This document shows, one piece after another, positions 38,093-49,307 of a stretch of DNA of 64,000 nucleotides (positions are counted from its first letter, which is position 1; every line of letters begins with the position of its first letter). The DNA comes from Podospora pseudoanserina (Eukaryota > Ascomycota > Sordariomycetes > Sordariales > Podosporaceae): positions 8,232,001 through 8,296,000 of the forward strand of contig NC_085920.1 in the NCBI RefSeq assembly GCF_035222485.1, given 5' to 3'. The position numbers and the translations under genes were made by a program. The notes under the pieces are model-generated. The model was given only the letters and a program-made list of their open reading frames with translations, was not told where the DNA came from and did not search any database.

Positions 38093-41000
38093 ATGGCGGG
38101 ACCTCGCCGCCTGGGGTCCAGGACAAGATGGACGGCAACAGCACTCGTATTTTCCACGCTGGCTTCGGCGCAGCTTCCATACATTCCAACAACGATTCTT
38201 CTCCCACCACCAGACAAGAATGGGCATCCCATCGGCGCAGCTTACATCTTCACGCCCACCGGAGACGATAGCGCCGTCGAGCTCTTGTCACTGAACCTTT
38301 CATCTCTCACCACAACAGTGTTATCCACCCCCCCCATCACCGGCGCCTTCACGCCGACTATCTTCGCCAACGGCACCTTGGGTATTTTCGCCGGCGACTG
38401 CTCCTCCCAGTCCGATGGCTCCCTCTGGACATGGTCCCCAGACTCAGCATCATCAACCCCTCCCCGATGGCACCCCCACCCCCAACCCTCTCTTGCGCCC
38501 TTCCACCTGGGAAGTACAATCTCCTTTTCCCTCCAGCTGGCTCCTGCTGTCTCCCCGCCGACCCTTTACCTGTACGGGGGTATGTGTCCCTTCACCAACC
38601 TCTCCGACCCCATCCCTTACGACAGCCAGCAATCCTCGGCCATCTACTCCAACTCCATGTTCCGCCTCCCCCTTTCAGCCCCCTCAACCACCTCCTCCAC
38701 CTCCTCCCAAGAAGGGGAATACCTCTCCTCCCCCGGCCCCCCCATCCCAAACGCGGGGTTCACCCTCACCGCCCTGCAGCCCTCCCTCTCCAACCGGACC
38801 ACCGCGTCTGGAGAACGAGCCCTGACCCAGCAAAACGGCTGGGTTTTGCTTGGTGGACACACCCAACAAGCATTTATCAACATGAGCACCGCTGCAGTCT
38901 GGTCACTGCCTGAAGAAACGTGGAGTTTTATCCCTATTCACGGAGACAAGAAAGTGGACAGTCGGAGCGGGCACACTACTGTTTTGAGTGAGGATGGGAC
39001 GAAGCTGGTGATTTATGGAGGGTGGGTGGGGGATACGGGGCAGAGGGCGGAGCCGGAGGTGGTGGTGGTCGATATGGGGTTGGGGGGGTTGGGGGATTGG
39101 GCATGGGCGGATGGAGAGGGAGTAAAAGGAAGTGGCGAGGGGGAAGGGAGATACGGGCATGGGGCTGCGGTGCTGCCGGGGGATGTTATGGTTGTTTATG
39201 GGGGCTGGAGGATCGGTGGGGATGAGATGAAGAGAAAGAGACAGGACGGGGATGGGGAGGGGTTGAGGTTTTTGGATTTGAAGAGGATGGAGTGGGTTGA
39301 TGAGTATGTACTTCCAAACCCGAGTTCGAGTTCGGCGGGGAGTGGGCAGGGGGGTGAGGGAAGCGAGGGGAGCGGATCGGGCGACGACGGCCAGGGAGAA
39401 GGGGGTGACGAGACCAAGAAGACGCAGATTGGTCTTGGTGTTGGACTGGGTGTTGGGTTTCTGGTCTTGTTTTCGGTGGCTGGGTTCATTTTTTGGCGTC
39501 GGCGCCAACAGCAAACTCGCTCTCGAAACGATGCCCTCCGGGATTTGTCACAGGGTATCAATGGTTCCCTCCCGAGGGGGATTACGTCGGATGATAATGA
39601 CGACGAGATGCTTGAGCGGGAGCACGGGTTGATGCTCCCTTGGACTGCGGCTTCGGCTAGGGAATGGTACATTGGCGGCGGCGACCCCTATTCTCAAGGG
39701 CGAAAGTCACTAGCTTACGAGGGTTTGCGAGGTGGAGTCAGAAAGACCGGGGGCTCTTTGTATATGCCACCACCACCACCCTCGGCGAAGAACGCGAGAG
39801 GTTTATACCAGCCGACAAACAAGTCGACATCGTACGAATTTGGGCCCGGAGGAGGAGCAGGCCGGTCAAATCTCATCTCGCCGATTTACGAAGCCGACGA
39901 GGACGACGAGGGCGACCTCGGCCAGCAACCCCGGCACCGTAACCTTGGCCGTGCGAGCCCAGAAAAGCCACGGGACTCGTCCGAGGATGACGACCCGTTC
40001 TTGACGCCGACAGCAGCCACCACCCCCATCGGCGGCCTCTTCCCCCCACCGAGCATCAGCTCCCGAAGCGGCGGCTCCAGCCCCGAGCGCAAACCACCAG
40101 CACCAGCACCACCTCCGCAACCTCAAGATCCAGAGGTGCAAAACTGGCAAAACGACGTTGATGTCGCCGACGCAGTACTCGCCGCTAGAATCGGGAGAAG
40201 CAAGTCCATCGCGGCAAAGACGCCCCCGAGGTTGTATCTGGGCCGTCAGAATAGCGTTACTGGCACCCGGTCACCAACCAGAGGACCCGATACGCCTACT
40301 CTCTTGGTTGAGGAACGGACAGGAAGTAACCTTTCTGAAGCGAGCGCATTCTCGTTTGTTCCTGGTGCGGAGAGACAGCAATTGAGGGTTGCCACGGCCG
40401 CTGGGGAGGCCAAGCCATCCAGCAGTGGCAGTGGAGGCAGCTCCTCCTCTGCACCGACGTTTAGCACCGCGAGGTCTAGTTTTCCTGTTCTGCAGAGCGA
40501 AGGCCCGGGGCTGCTGCACGGCGGTCGGCAGGCTGAGACGTATGATGACGGGCAGGGCGGGTATGAGATTTACAATTATGACGGGTACAAAGACGAGGAG
40601 GATGCCGATTATGTTTACGTGCCCGGGAGTCCTTCGAAATCAAAAGCTCCGCAGCGGAGGTCGTGGTTGGGGAGCATAAGGCGGGTGTTTGAGAAGGGAA
40701 CGCCGGAGTCGTCGGCGACGGGGGGGAGCAGAGAGGATCTGAGCAGCCCGGGAGGGCAGCTGGAGGCCGGCACGGGGGTGGATGGCGGGTTGGTTCGGAG
40801 GCAGGGGACGCTGCAAAGACGGAAGCAGAACCGGCAGAGCTGGGGTGGGGAAGAGACGCAGGACGGGGAGTGGGATGTTGAGCGGGCGGTGGAGCAGAGG
40901 TTGGTGCAGGTTATGTTTACTGTCCCAAAGGAGAGGTTGAGGGTGGTGAATGCGGAGATTGAGCAGGAAGGGGAGGTGGGGGAGGTGGTGAGGGAGGGGG

Positions 41001-41452
41001 ATAGGGAGTTTGACGCCCGGTACTATGATACTTGGGATACGAATGGACCGCCTGCTCCGACAGAGCAGGACAAGGGGAAGGGCAAGCTGCCCGAGATTGA
41101 GCTGTTACGGCCACCAGAGGGCGAGGAAGACGAGGAGAGAGACAGGAAGAGGGAGTCAGTCGCGGGCAGTATCACGACCACGCATACGATGGGGATATCA
41201 CCTTCCACGTCTTTGCGCCAGGCGGAGATCAAGACCGAGGGGTTGCACACTGCCGAGGCGGTTAGGTATGAGAGGTTGGAGGTGAACCCTGGGGTGAGCC
41301 TGAGTCCCACTACCATGACACCAGAGAGAGTCATGCGACCCAAGAAGTCGAGGTCCAGGGTATTGGAGATGGTGGAGAGCATCGAAACGAAGAGCTCGAG
41401 AAGCTCGCTGAGAGGGGGTGAAGAGGACGAGGTGACGCCCAAAAAGGGGTGA
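38093..41452 (+). CDS. Kelch-like single-pass membrane protein with long cytoplasmic tail
   Basis: A single exon of 1119 residues. A signal peptide is probable at about 1-26 (hydrophobic ATALVFSTLASAQ). The extracellular part to about residue 430 shows kelch/galactose-oxidase-type blade motifs: LYLYGG (about 158), GWVLLGG (249), LVIYGGW (305) and MVVYGGW (366). A Ser/Gly/acidic linker leads to one transmembrane helix at about 444-467 (VGLGVGFLVLFSVAGFIFW), followed by a basic stop-transfer WRRRQQQTRSR. The remaining ~650 residues are Pro/Ser/Gly/Glu-rich and look disordered, with a polyproline stretch (MPPPPPS). Near the end, conserved-looking blocks occur (RSWLGSIRRVFEKG; VEQRLVQVMFTVPKERL). 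Such kelch membrane proteins are common in ascomycetes and mostly uncharacterised. A role in surface sensing is inference. Confidence 0.87.
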   Translation: MAGPRRLGSRTRWTATALVFSTLASAQLPYIPTTILLPPPDKNGHPIGAAYIFTPTGDDSAVELLSLNLSSLTTTVLSTPPITGAFTPTIFANGTLGIFAGDCSSQSDGSLWTWSPDSASSTPPRWHPHPQPSLAPFHLGSTISFSLQLAPAVSPPTLYLYGGMCPFTNLSDPIPYDSQQSSAIYSNSMFRLPLSAPSTTSSTSSQEGEYLSSPGPPIPNAGFTLTALQPSLSNRTTASGERALTQQNGWVLLGGHTQQAFINMSTAAVWSLPEETWSFIPIHGDKKVDSRSGHTTVLSEDGTKLVIYGGWVGDTGQRAEPEVVVVDMGLGGLGDWAWADGEGVKGSGEGEGRYGHGAAVLPGDVMVVYGGWRIGGDEMKRKRQDGDGEGLRFLDLKRMEWVDEYVLPNPSSSSAGSGQGGEGSEGSGSGDDGQGEGGDETKKTQIGLGVGLGVGFLVLFSVAGFIFWRRRQQQTRSRNDALRDLSQGINGSLPRGITSDDNDDEMLEREHGLMLPWTAASAREWYIGGGDPYSQGRKSLAYEGLRGGVRKTGGSLYMPPPPPSAKNARGLYQPTNKSTSYEFGPGGGAGRSNLISPIYEADEDDEGDLGQQPRHRNLGRASPEKPRDSSEDDDPFLTPTAATTPIGGLFPPPSISSRSGGSSPERKPPAPAPPPQPQDPEVQNWQNDVDVADAVLAARIGRSKSIAAKTPPRLYLGRQNSVTGTRSPTRGPDTPTLLVEERTGSNLSEASAFSFVPGAERQQLRVATAAGEAKPSSSGSGGSSSSAPTFSTARSSFPVLQSEGPGLLHGGRQAETYDDGQGGYEIYNYDGYKDEEDADYVYVPGSPSKSKAPQRRSWLGSIRRVFEKGTPESSATGGSREDLSSPGGQLEAGTGVDGGLVRRQGTLQRRKQNRQSWGGEETQDGEWDVERAVEQRLVQVMFTVPKERLRVVNAEIEQEGEVGEVVREGDREFDARYYDTWDTNGPPAPTEQDKGKGKLPEIELLRPPEGEEDEERDRKRESVAGSITTTHTMGISPSTSLRQAEIKTEGLHTAEAVRYERLEVNPGVSLSPTTMTPERVMRPKKSRSRVLEMVESIETKSSRSSLRGGEEDEVTPKKG

Positions 41453-44400
41453 TAGATACTTCGACTGCTTTGATACTGGTCATGAACTAAGCACCTGGAT
41501 AGTGCTCGCTCGTTTTGGAACGGTCAAAAGGCGTTTATACGGGGTTATTTTTGGGTTATCGTTTTTGTAATTGGTGGTGGATGGACTCGGCAGTGCGATA
41601 CGAGGTGTAGCAGTAGTCTTTGGAAGCATTCGTTTGAGAGAAGAAAGCAAAGGTACCTTGTAATTGACCAAGATCTATAGATAGCTGCGAGAATAACAGG
41701 TGAAAAGATGATAATGTGTGGAAAGGGCTTTCTGGGACGTTGATACAGCTCATTAATCGTGTTCTCGATATATTGCATCTCTGCCACCCTCATATATACC
41801 CCCGTGGATACCAGCTATCGTGGCAGGCAGATCGTGAGCCCTCAGAGGCATACCTCAGAAACAGCTCCTCGAAAGGTGACAGCGCTGCCTGAAAACACGA
41901 TTCTCACCCACCCTCATCTCACACCCGAGATCTGATGATCTCAGCCGCGATAACACCGTGCCGACCAGCCTAGGCACACCGGCTTCGCTGACCCGGCACC
42001 TCACGATATCACATCGCCAATCAGATCATCAACCGTCCAGCCACGCTCCCCGCCAAGACAAACCGATCGACAATGCTAAGATCTGCTAAAGAGTAAAAGA
42101 GCTAGCCCGGCCTCAGCCGGGAAATCGTCAACTCTCACGAGAATTTGGCCATTCCGAAAACGAGCGAGCCTCTTGACTGGCGCGGACTGGCAAAGATGAA
42201 AAAAAAGCAGCGCTGATGAATTCGGTTCATGCAGATCCCACCAAGGAAGCTTTTTCCCAAAGGCAGATCGCGACATCTGTTCAGACAGGGCCAGAGTGCA
42301 GTGTTCTTCCCCCCCCGCATTTCTGCTAGCTGTGGGACTCACCGCCATCATGAGCAAAATCGTCACCAGATGAGACAACATCTCGCACACACACAGCAGT
42401 GTTTCTTGCTGGATCCCGCCCGCAGGCTGGGCAAGATAGACAGGCGGTGAATTTGTCGGTAAGCAGCTCGCCCACCCTTGAGTAAATGATCGAGACAAAC
42501 AAACAAAGAGAAAGTGATAGACGAGAAAGAAGAGACCGTTCACGACGGTTTGCCTTGTGACGCCTTGGGGGCAGGACGCTACGGAAGTTTTGACTGTGGC
42601 CTGCTTGCTGTTGTGGCAGCGCCGAAGGGTCTTGCGTGACAGCAACCACGACAGGTTCGAGACAATGTTTTCCTGAGCGTCCAGAATTTGGTTGGACAGA
42701 ATGCGCGCACAGGATGGAAAAGAGGGTAAACAATGAGCTGTTCCGTTCCCCCACAACAACCAGTTAGTAACGGCCGCATCATCAATGTTATCTCGCCCCT
42801 CAGGTTTGTGTTTATCGCTGGTATTGCGGCCGGTAAAACCTGGTTGAGCCGCAGGACCAAGACTGACATACAACGATGCAGAAAGAACAATTCGATCCCG
42901 GAGGTCTTTTCCCACCTGTAGCCTGGATGCTACACTGCCTTTGCACAGGTAACATCGCGGGGTGGAGGCTGGGCGTTGATGCGGGTAGTGTAGTGACCCC
43001 CGCGTGCGGTTGATGGTTTCAATGTTGAACGCTTCTTCTGTCTTGGGAGGACAGGATGCTGACGAACATGTTGGGAACATTCATGGAGTACGAGTAGCCA
43101 TAACCACAACTTCTCTGTATTGTCTTGGCTGACAATGGCTTTTATAGGGGCGGACGCGTGTCGTCTCGTCTTGAGGGGCGCAGTCGGCAATACGAGGGCA
43201 TCGATTCACATGGACTTTTGCTGCATAATCTGTGGTGCCGTTTCTGGTGACCCCATCCTACGCTGCGGGAAGATCTCCAAGGGCTGGTCGCTGCCGTTGG
43301 GTTGACAACCACCGTTTTCCACTGGACAAATGTCTCCTATCTCTGACCAAAGCCGGCCTCGAGCAGGGTGTCGTATACGAATCGTCTTTGCAGGTTCGTG
43401 AGGGTGGCATCAGCCAACCGTTCAGGTGTCCTCACCTGAAGATGGAAGCAGCTGAGTCACTGGCCACAGGTGCACACAAAGGCCGATATCCATGTCGTGC
43501 GTGTGCAGAGCACTGCATTAGGGGGTGCTTCGTGCTTGCAGCAAGTGTGAGAGCTTGAGCCCTCCGCCGAGAGCTTGAGATGCCGTTGCTGCCGACGAAA
43601 GCCTCAAACAAAAAGGTGAAATGTGCGAGTCGCTTGAACACGGGTCTGGTGCCAGAGGTTTGTAGTAGGAAATAGGGGCCGTCGGGAGCAAGGAGATAGC
43701 TGTCACGTCTGTCTGCGCCTTCATCAGCAGCTGTTTCGGGTTATGCAGGTTGCCGCCCTGTCTCACTTGCTGGCTTCCTCTGCTGGGAGCCCATCCATAT
43801 CAATCACGGACAGTCGGAACGGGAATGGAAGCTCACAACCGCGATGAATGTGTTCCTCCTCCACGAAATGCCCGACTCGAGAATCTCATAAGCCTTGGCT
43901 GACGTCTCGACGCCCTAGTGCTAGGGCATATGGTGGTGTGTGTGCTGTCGACCCACGGCGTATCGTGGTCCACAACCGTTACAAGGGCCATCGCGGTCCT
44001 GGTAGCGCTAAGCCTGTCACTAATTATTAACAGATTGATAGCCATCAGGAAACGTGCCTGGAAAAATTGTCGCGCGTATCAGAAGATCTCGACGAGGGTG
44101 GTGGAGTCGCACTGTCCCGTATTCCGTTGCATTCCACCCACTGCCAGTCACGTCCTCCTTGTCCAAGGAGAACGGGGTCCCGAGATGCGCCGAGCATGCC
44201 AACCACCCACTTAAAGCGTTGCTGTTGCTGCCGCGTTGAGCTGTCTCTGAAGCCCTTGATAAGGGGTTGTGTGGACAGGTCGCGAACAATCTCGGGTGAG
44301 GCGTGTATTGGTTCGAAGGATAACGAGAATTCCGCAAGCCACCGATGAGAAAGATCTTCAGGAACGGGCGGCGTCTTTCGCGGCTCGATTTCCACGATGC

Positions 44401-45630
44401 CCAAGACCCAAGTGAGCTGAAGAATGGGTACCGGCTACCCCGCCCAGCGACCCAGTGCTAAGGTTGGACCGGGCATCCTGCGCATCTCACGGCACTACAG
44501 GCCGCTCCAGCGGTTTCAGCGTGCCGCCATTGGCCACGAGTGGATTTCAGCGCCCAGAACCACTAACGTACCCAGAGAATCCCAAGTACTGGCTACCGGG
44601 GGGCTGCGTGGATAGCTCTGGGAATCACGAAGAGAAGCGAGGGCAGTGACGCCATGGGCCCATTATCCATTTCCTAGTTGTTGCTGTTTCCCGTGAGCCC
44701 GAGCTCCGCTGGCCTCACCACTCAGCGGGGCTGCTTGCCCTGTCAACCCTTCCCTGCGGCAGCGCTGTGCCTTCCAGGTGTTCATGCAGCCCCTCTCCTC
44801 CTCCAGCTCTCCCGTCCCCAAGAAACGTGTGAAGCTGTGTCCCATCAAATACTTTAAAAAAAACAACCCAAAAAAAAACACAAAGAGGCAGCAGGTGAAA
44901 CTGCTGACACTGGGGAAGCGTTGAGCGTGTACTCACTCCGTACCAGTATTTCATTACTTGTGCTCTTGAACCAGCAACAGCGGAGCCATCTTCGCCCATC
45001 AGTTGACTTATCGGCAACAGCGCTGGTCAGATCTGGCTCCTTCTCACCCAATCCTTGTCATCAAACACCCGCCTCTCCTCGCCGTCCCCACCTGCTCATT
45101 GTTGGTGCTTCGGCCGGCTGGTTTTCTCTTTTTTACCTGCAAACGCTCCCCACGCCGCCACACACACCACCTTTTTCTCCTCTTCCTTCCTCCTTCAACA
45201 CCCTCGCGGGAATACCATCGCTGTCCTGTTCTGTCCGTCGCGCGGCTTCGCCGTGTTCAATTCTAACTCACGGACTCATCCCATCTCCGGCTCTCTCGCT
45301 CAGGTCTCTCGTACGAACCATCAGGTCTCCAATCTCCAGCCGGTCTGATCGGGCTCAGGTGTCTCCAACTTTCCCCGAAACCCGCTGTCAGCAAATATCT
45401 CTTTCACCACTACCCAACCTGACAAAATTGTCCAACCTGGCATGGCCGTGGCCCAATCCCAGCCAATTCGTGTGTGAGGATCTACTGGGAACAGTTGCGT
45501 GGGATTTTCGACTCGATTAACAACGAAATACATCGCCGTGTACCAAACGAGAGATCCACCAGCTGCTCTTCCTAGGGTCAACGAACACCGACACAACACA
45601 CCAATACCACACCATACAGCCTCGCCCACC
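41453..45630. other. Intergenic, about 4.2 kb, including the WSC-gene leader
   Basis: No conserved gene is recognised. One ATG-initiated open frame of 334 codons lies at 42076-43080 on the minus strand (listed separately). The part at about 44990-45630 is strongly C/T-rich, as in long fungal leaders, and probably belongs to the WSC-domain gene transcript. Confidence 0.45.
42076..43080 (-). CDS. Dubious open reading frame, 334 codons
   Basis: An uninterrupted frame starting with ATG. It is longer than expected by chance in this composition, but the protein has scattered Cys, a hydrophobic patch (GLFFLVYHFLFVCLS), Ser-rich stretches and no recognisable motif. A GTGAGT at about 42344-42339 sits inside it. 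I see no supporting splice structure or strong start context. It may be a lineage-specific gene, part of a noncoding transcript or chance. Confidence 0.15.
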   Translation of the reverse strand: MFPTCSSASCPPKTEEAFNIETINRTRGSLHYPHQRPASTPRCYLCKGSVASRLQVGKDLRDRIVLSASLYVSLGPAAQPGFTGRNTSDKHKPEGRDNIDDAAVTNWLLWGNGTAHCLPSFPSCARILSNQILDAQENIVSNLSWLLSRKTLRRCHNSKQATVKTSVASCPQGVTRQTVVNGLFFLVYHFLFVCLSRSFTQGWASCLPTNSPPVYLAQPAGGIQQETLLCVCEMLSHLVTILLMMAVSPTASRNAGGEEHCTLALSEQMSRSAFGKKLPWWDLHEPNSSALLFFHLCQSAPVKRLARFRNGQILVRVDDFPAEAGLALLLFSRS

Positions 45631-47041
45631 ATGGGGCAGCCCCTAACCGCCCTTGTCTGGGCTTTCTTTGGCATCGTTGCTCTGCTATCCAGCCGCTCTC
45701 AGGCAACGCCCTCTATCCCAATGGAGTATTGTGCCAGATACAACACTGGTCTCAAGTTTGACCCATGTAGGTGGTCAGTCATCTTGGCACACGGCTTCAG
45801 TATACTGACGTTGTGACTCCTGATAGTTGTCAGCGACTTCCAGAGCATGGGTCGTTGCAGAATAAACTGCACGGATCTGAACTTTGCTTTCGCAATTTTG
45901 CTCGAGAAAAAGTGCTGGTGCTCAAGCACCGTCCCTAACAAGGCCGATCAGAACGACATCTCGGACTGCAGTTTTCCATGCCCGGGCTATCCCGACGATA
46001 TTTGCGGTGGAAAGGGTCCTGTTTATGGGTATCTTGAGATTGCCCAGTTCAAGCCTACAGCAACAGCGCCGCCAGCCCCATTTTCCACCACCCGACAGCC
46101 GTCCAAAACAGCATCCGTAAGTACTCCCCAGTTTTCGAGCGCACAACACAGAATGCCCGCCGAAGCCCTCCCGCAGCCGTTTTTCTTTTGTCTGCCTCAG
46201 CACCACGAGTCGTTGTTCCATCTCTTGGCCGCGCTTGAGAGCCCTGGAGTTACGGCCGTTTTTAACTTTCCCATACCACCCAGGCCCATGTCCCTGCACC
46301 CGTCCCTGTGACTATCGTGACCACTGAGGCTGAGATTGTGCAGAGCACATTGCACATCACAGTGACCGTGACACCGTCGATCTCCTCGGCGAGTGTATCT
46401 TCTTCAGCTTCATCTCCTGTATGCCCTGTTTTTTTTATAAATATATATATATTGTTTTTAATTTTGTTTGCGATGGCTGGCGATATTTTATTTTTTTGAT
46501 TTGAGATGGAACATTGCTGACTTTTCGATAGCCTGATCAAGTCGTCACGTCGGAACCGGGCGGCGCAGTGGAGACGGTAACCGTTGGAGGCGTCGTCAAA
46601 ACTGTGACGGCGGCCTTTCCCCAAGCTACCGGCGGGACGGTGCCAAGTTCTAGCAGTGGCCTGCAGGCCGGAGCCGTTGCCGGCATTGCCGTAGGCATCA
46701 TCGGCGGCTTGTCGGTTCTTGGACTGTTCGTCTGGCTCTTGTGGAAGAAGAGGAGACAAGAAGAGCAGCAGGGATTTATCTCACCCATGAGAGGTGGTAG
46801 TGCTTCGGGCATGGGCTCTATGGGGTCAAAAGCCCCTCAAGTGACGGAGCAGCCATTAACATGGGAGGCCAAACGTCGAAGCCAGCTCATGCCCATTGAC
46901 CCGCGACTCGACCCGTTCTACGTCCGCGATCCGAACCGAAGCCGCGACAGCGTCAACTCCCTACAAGACAACCACGACTATTCCAGACGACTTGATGCGC
47001 CACGAGTGCTGAGAGCCACCAATCCAGACCCCGATTATTAG
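45631..47041 (+). CDS. WSC-domain cell-wall stress sensor
   Basis: Four exons: 45631-45766, 45827-46116, 46284-46418 and 46532-47041, encoding 356 residues. Order: signal peptide about 1-25; WSC domain about 33-120 with eight cysteines (34, 56, 60, 75, 77, 93, 97, 105) and the typical KKCWCSS and CPGYPDDICGG; a rather short Ser/Thr-rich stalk (about 125-230); one transmembrane helix at about 233-258; and a cytoplasmic tail beginning WKKRRQEEQ. This is the architecture of yeast Wsc1-type sensors that report wall stress to Rho1 and the cell-wall integrity MAP kinase pathway. Introns: 45767-45826, 46117-46283 and 46419-46531; the last is AT-rich and 113 nt. A secreted or lectin-like role cannot be excluded, but the TM and basic tail favour a sensor. 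Confidence 0.9.
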
Positions 47042-47924
47042 ACTGGGGGTTTTTCTCGATCAATTTTTTCGTTTTGCAATTTTCTGGGTTGGAAAATTAG
47101 GGGTCGGCGGGCTGGGCTGGGTTTTCATGACGTACACGAACGAATCCCGACTATCTTTTTTCTCTGGGGCATTTTTCGCGACGAGTTTTCGTTTTCATTA
47201 CTGCATTTGCATTCCACGATACCAATGGCGTTTTCGGGCTGGGTGGATACACTGGGAGATAAGGGAAGGGGGACACTTCCGTTGCAATCGCTACTGCTTG
47301 CCTGATGGTTGTTTGAGTTGGGTTGGGAGGCAAGATAAAGTTATGTGTGCGGTCAAGAAAAGATAGGTTTTCTTTTTGGGCTGGAAAGAAAAGGCACGGT
47401 CTGAATGGGGTTCTTTCCGTTCTGGGTGACAGCTGTGGTGATGGATTTAATAGGGGATGGCTAGGGCCTGAATCGACTGACTGGCATGAAGCGATTCTGG
47501 AAAAGACTGACATGGCAAAAGGGTGGGTGAACACATGAAGTTGGCCAAGTGCTGGTCAACGGATGGTGTATTTGTATATATTTACATTGACATTGTCGAG
47601 GCTGCTGTCACCCACGATCTGAAGACCACAAGCACATATTTTATGTCTAAAGTTTTTATGTTTTCATATTGCTCAATTGCTGAACAGTCTTTGAGATCCT
47701 TCAACCTCGGACTCTCCACGGGGATAATATTCAGCGTGGACTGCGCCGCAGTTAGGCAGATGAGAAACAGCTATCCAAATATCATTGGCCAAGCTCGTAA
47801 CTCTGAGGTCGTGATTTCCGGCCTCCAAACCGGTGAGATTCGAACTGTGCCGCCCGTACCTGATTTTTTTCTTCCCCCGGATTCTGAAAGCAATGACACT
47901 GCCTCTTTGACAAAGTGGAGCTGT

Positions 47925-47955
<31 letters not shown>

Positions 47956-49307
47956 CGACTGTGGGTGCTACGGGCATACTACAGGTGACTGCGTGAATAG
48001 CGCAACGATTTTGGTTCCGGTTGGCAAGATCGAGAATCGTATCTTCCTTTTGGACATGCATGAAACCAACCAACACATCATCAAACGATGGGATTGGGTG
48101 AGATTTGGGGACGATCCAGACAGGAACAAGCTTTGGTAGGGAGGGGTGGGGATGGAAAGGGAAGTCGTGCCTGAATATCATTTTTCTCCTCTGGCAAATA
48201 AATGGGAGCCGGATTTTCCGGTTGCTGGGTGTAACAATGGGTGGTTGAGGCTGTGGTTTCCTTTACCCCTGAAGATCCCCTGACGGCGTGCACTGCACCC
48301 AATGCCGTTTGGTGGTCGCCCTCCATGATGGGGAGGAGGGGGGTGGTTCATCGTTACTGTGTCCCGTACCTTGCATAGCATTCGAATGATTGATGCTTGA
48401 GATCGAGACAAACAAACAAAAGCCTCCACGTTTGTCAAGACCGTCGAGATGGTTACCAGGATGGTGGTGAGGATGAAGAGAGATGTGATGTCATCATCAA
48501 TTTGAAACACCGCCAGCCCACTCGCAAAATAACGATTGACAGTTCTGCAGCAGAAAAAGACGACCAACAGAATCCGCAAACTTGAGAGGTGGCAGAATAA
48601 CTTGGTCATATCTCCGGACCCTCAGGTATCCGGGTAGATGTAGTGGATATGCTGACTACAACCAAGAGGGCGATACGCGGACAGATACAACAGCAACCCT
48701 CAACATCAAACGATCGCGGACTCGGCCTTTGTCACCGACGTTGCCGTGCTCGCAGCTCCATTCTGCCGGTACCGATGAGTTGCAAAGCTTGATTTGGAGA
48801 TGAACCGGGGGAAAATGACCGGCCGAGGCGGATGGGAGTTCTATCAATCACTTTTCCGGTTGTTGCCAGTTGCCTGCGGTTGGGAGATTGGGGGTGGGTT
48901 ACATGACGTAGAGGACTTGCAGGTGCAATCACGGCTCGGTTTTTTTCTAGCAAGGATGATGGAACAATTGTTATCAAGAGGGTTTTGGTGGATGGATGTT
49001 GTCAAGTGTCTCCCTTGGACAAGCCGGTTTCGCTGCTGACTCTTCGAAGCCCAGAACCAGAGGGATCCTTGCAGAACGTACACCCAAACTTGACATTCAC
49101 AGCAATTCAACTCCATAAAACACCGTGCGCCAAACATTTATTCTCCCCAAGCAAAACAAACAAGATATATTGTCAAACGGCTATACCACTATTCACACTC
49201 CAACACGTCCTCACAACAACCTTGACTTGTACACAATATTGACCCAACAAATTATCATACATCGTTCTCACCCCTTTAAGCCACCCCCATTTCACCATTC
49301 GGCTCCC
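47042..49307. other. Convergent intergenic region, about 2.3 kb
   Basis: It lies between the 3' ends of the WSC gene (plus) and the dynein gene (minus). A (GAT)9 repeat occurs at 47928-47954. Open frames, including one over the repeat that yields poly-Met or poly-Asp, are not convincing. Confidence 0.5.
47928..47954. repeat. (GAT)9 trinucleotide repeat
   Basis: Nine perfect GAT units followed by GAC GAC. It lies in the convergent intergenic region and has no coding interpretation that I can support. Confidence 0.9.

Noticed and set aside
44045-44404. 119-codon minus-strand frame with fairly protein-like composition
   Set aside because: No ATG at its start, no family recognised, and no convincing acceptor joins it to an upstream exon. 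It could be a relic but cannot be supported.
47766-47880. tRNA-like sequence: an A-box-like TGGCCAAGCTCG, a TTCGAA core and a following T run
   Set aside because: The T arm, D stem and anticodon stem do not pair, so it is not a foldable tRNA in either orientation. Chance similarity or a decayed copy.
47523-47996. 157-codon plus-strand frame ending in a run of Met
   Set aside because: The run is the GAT repeat read in another frame. The rest has no motif, and the start is not an ATG.
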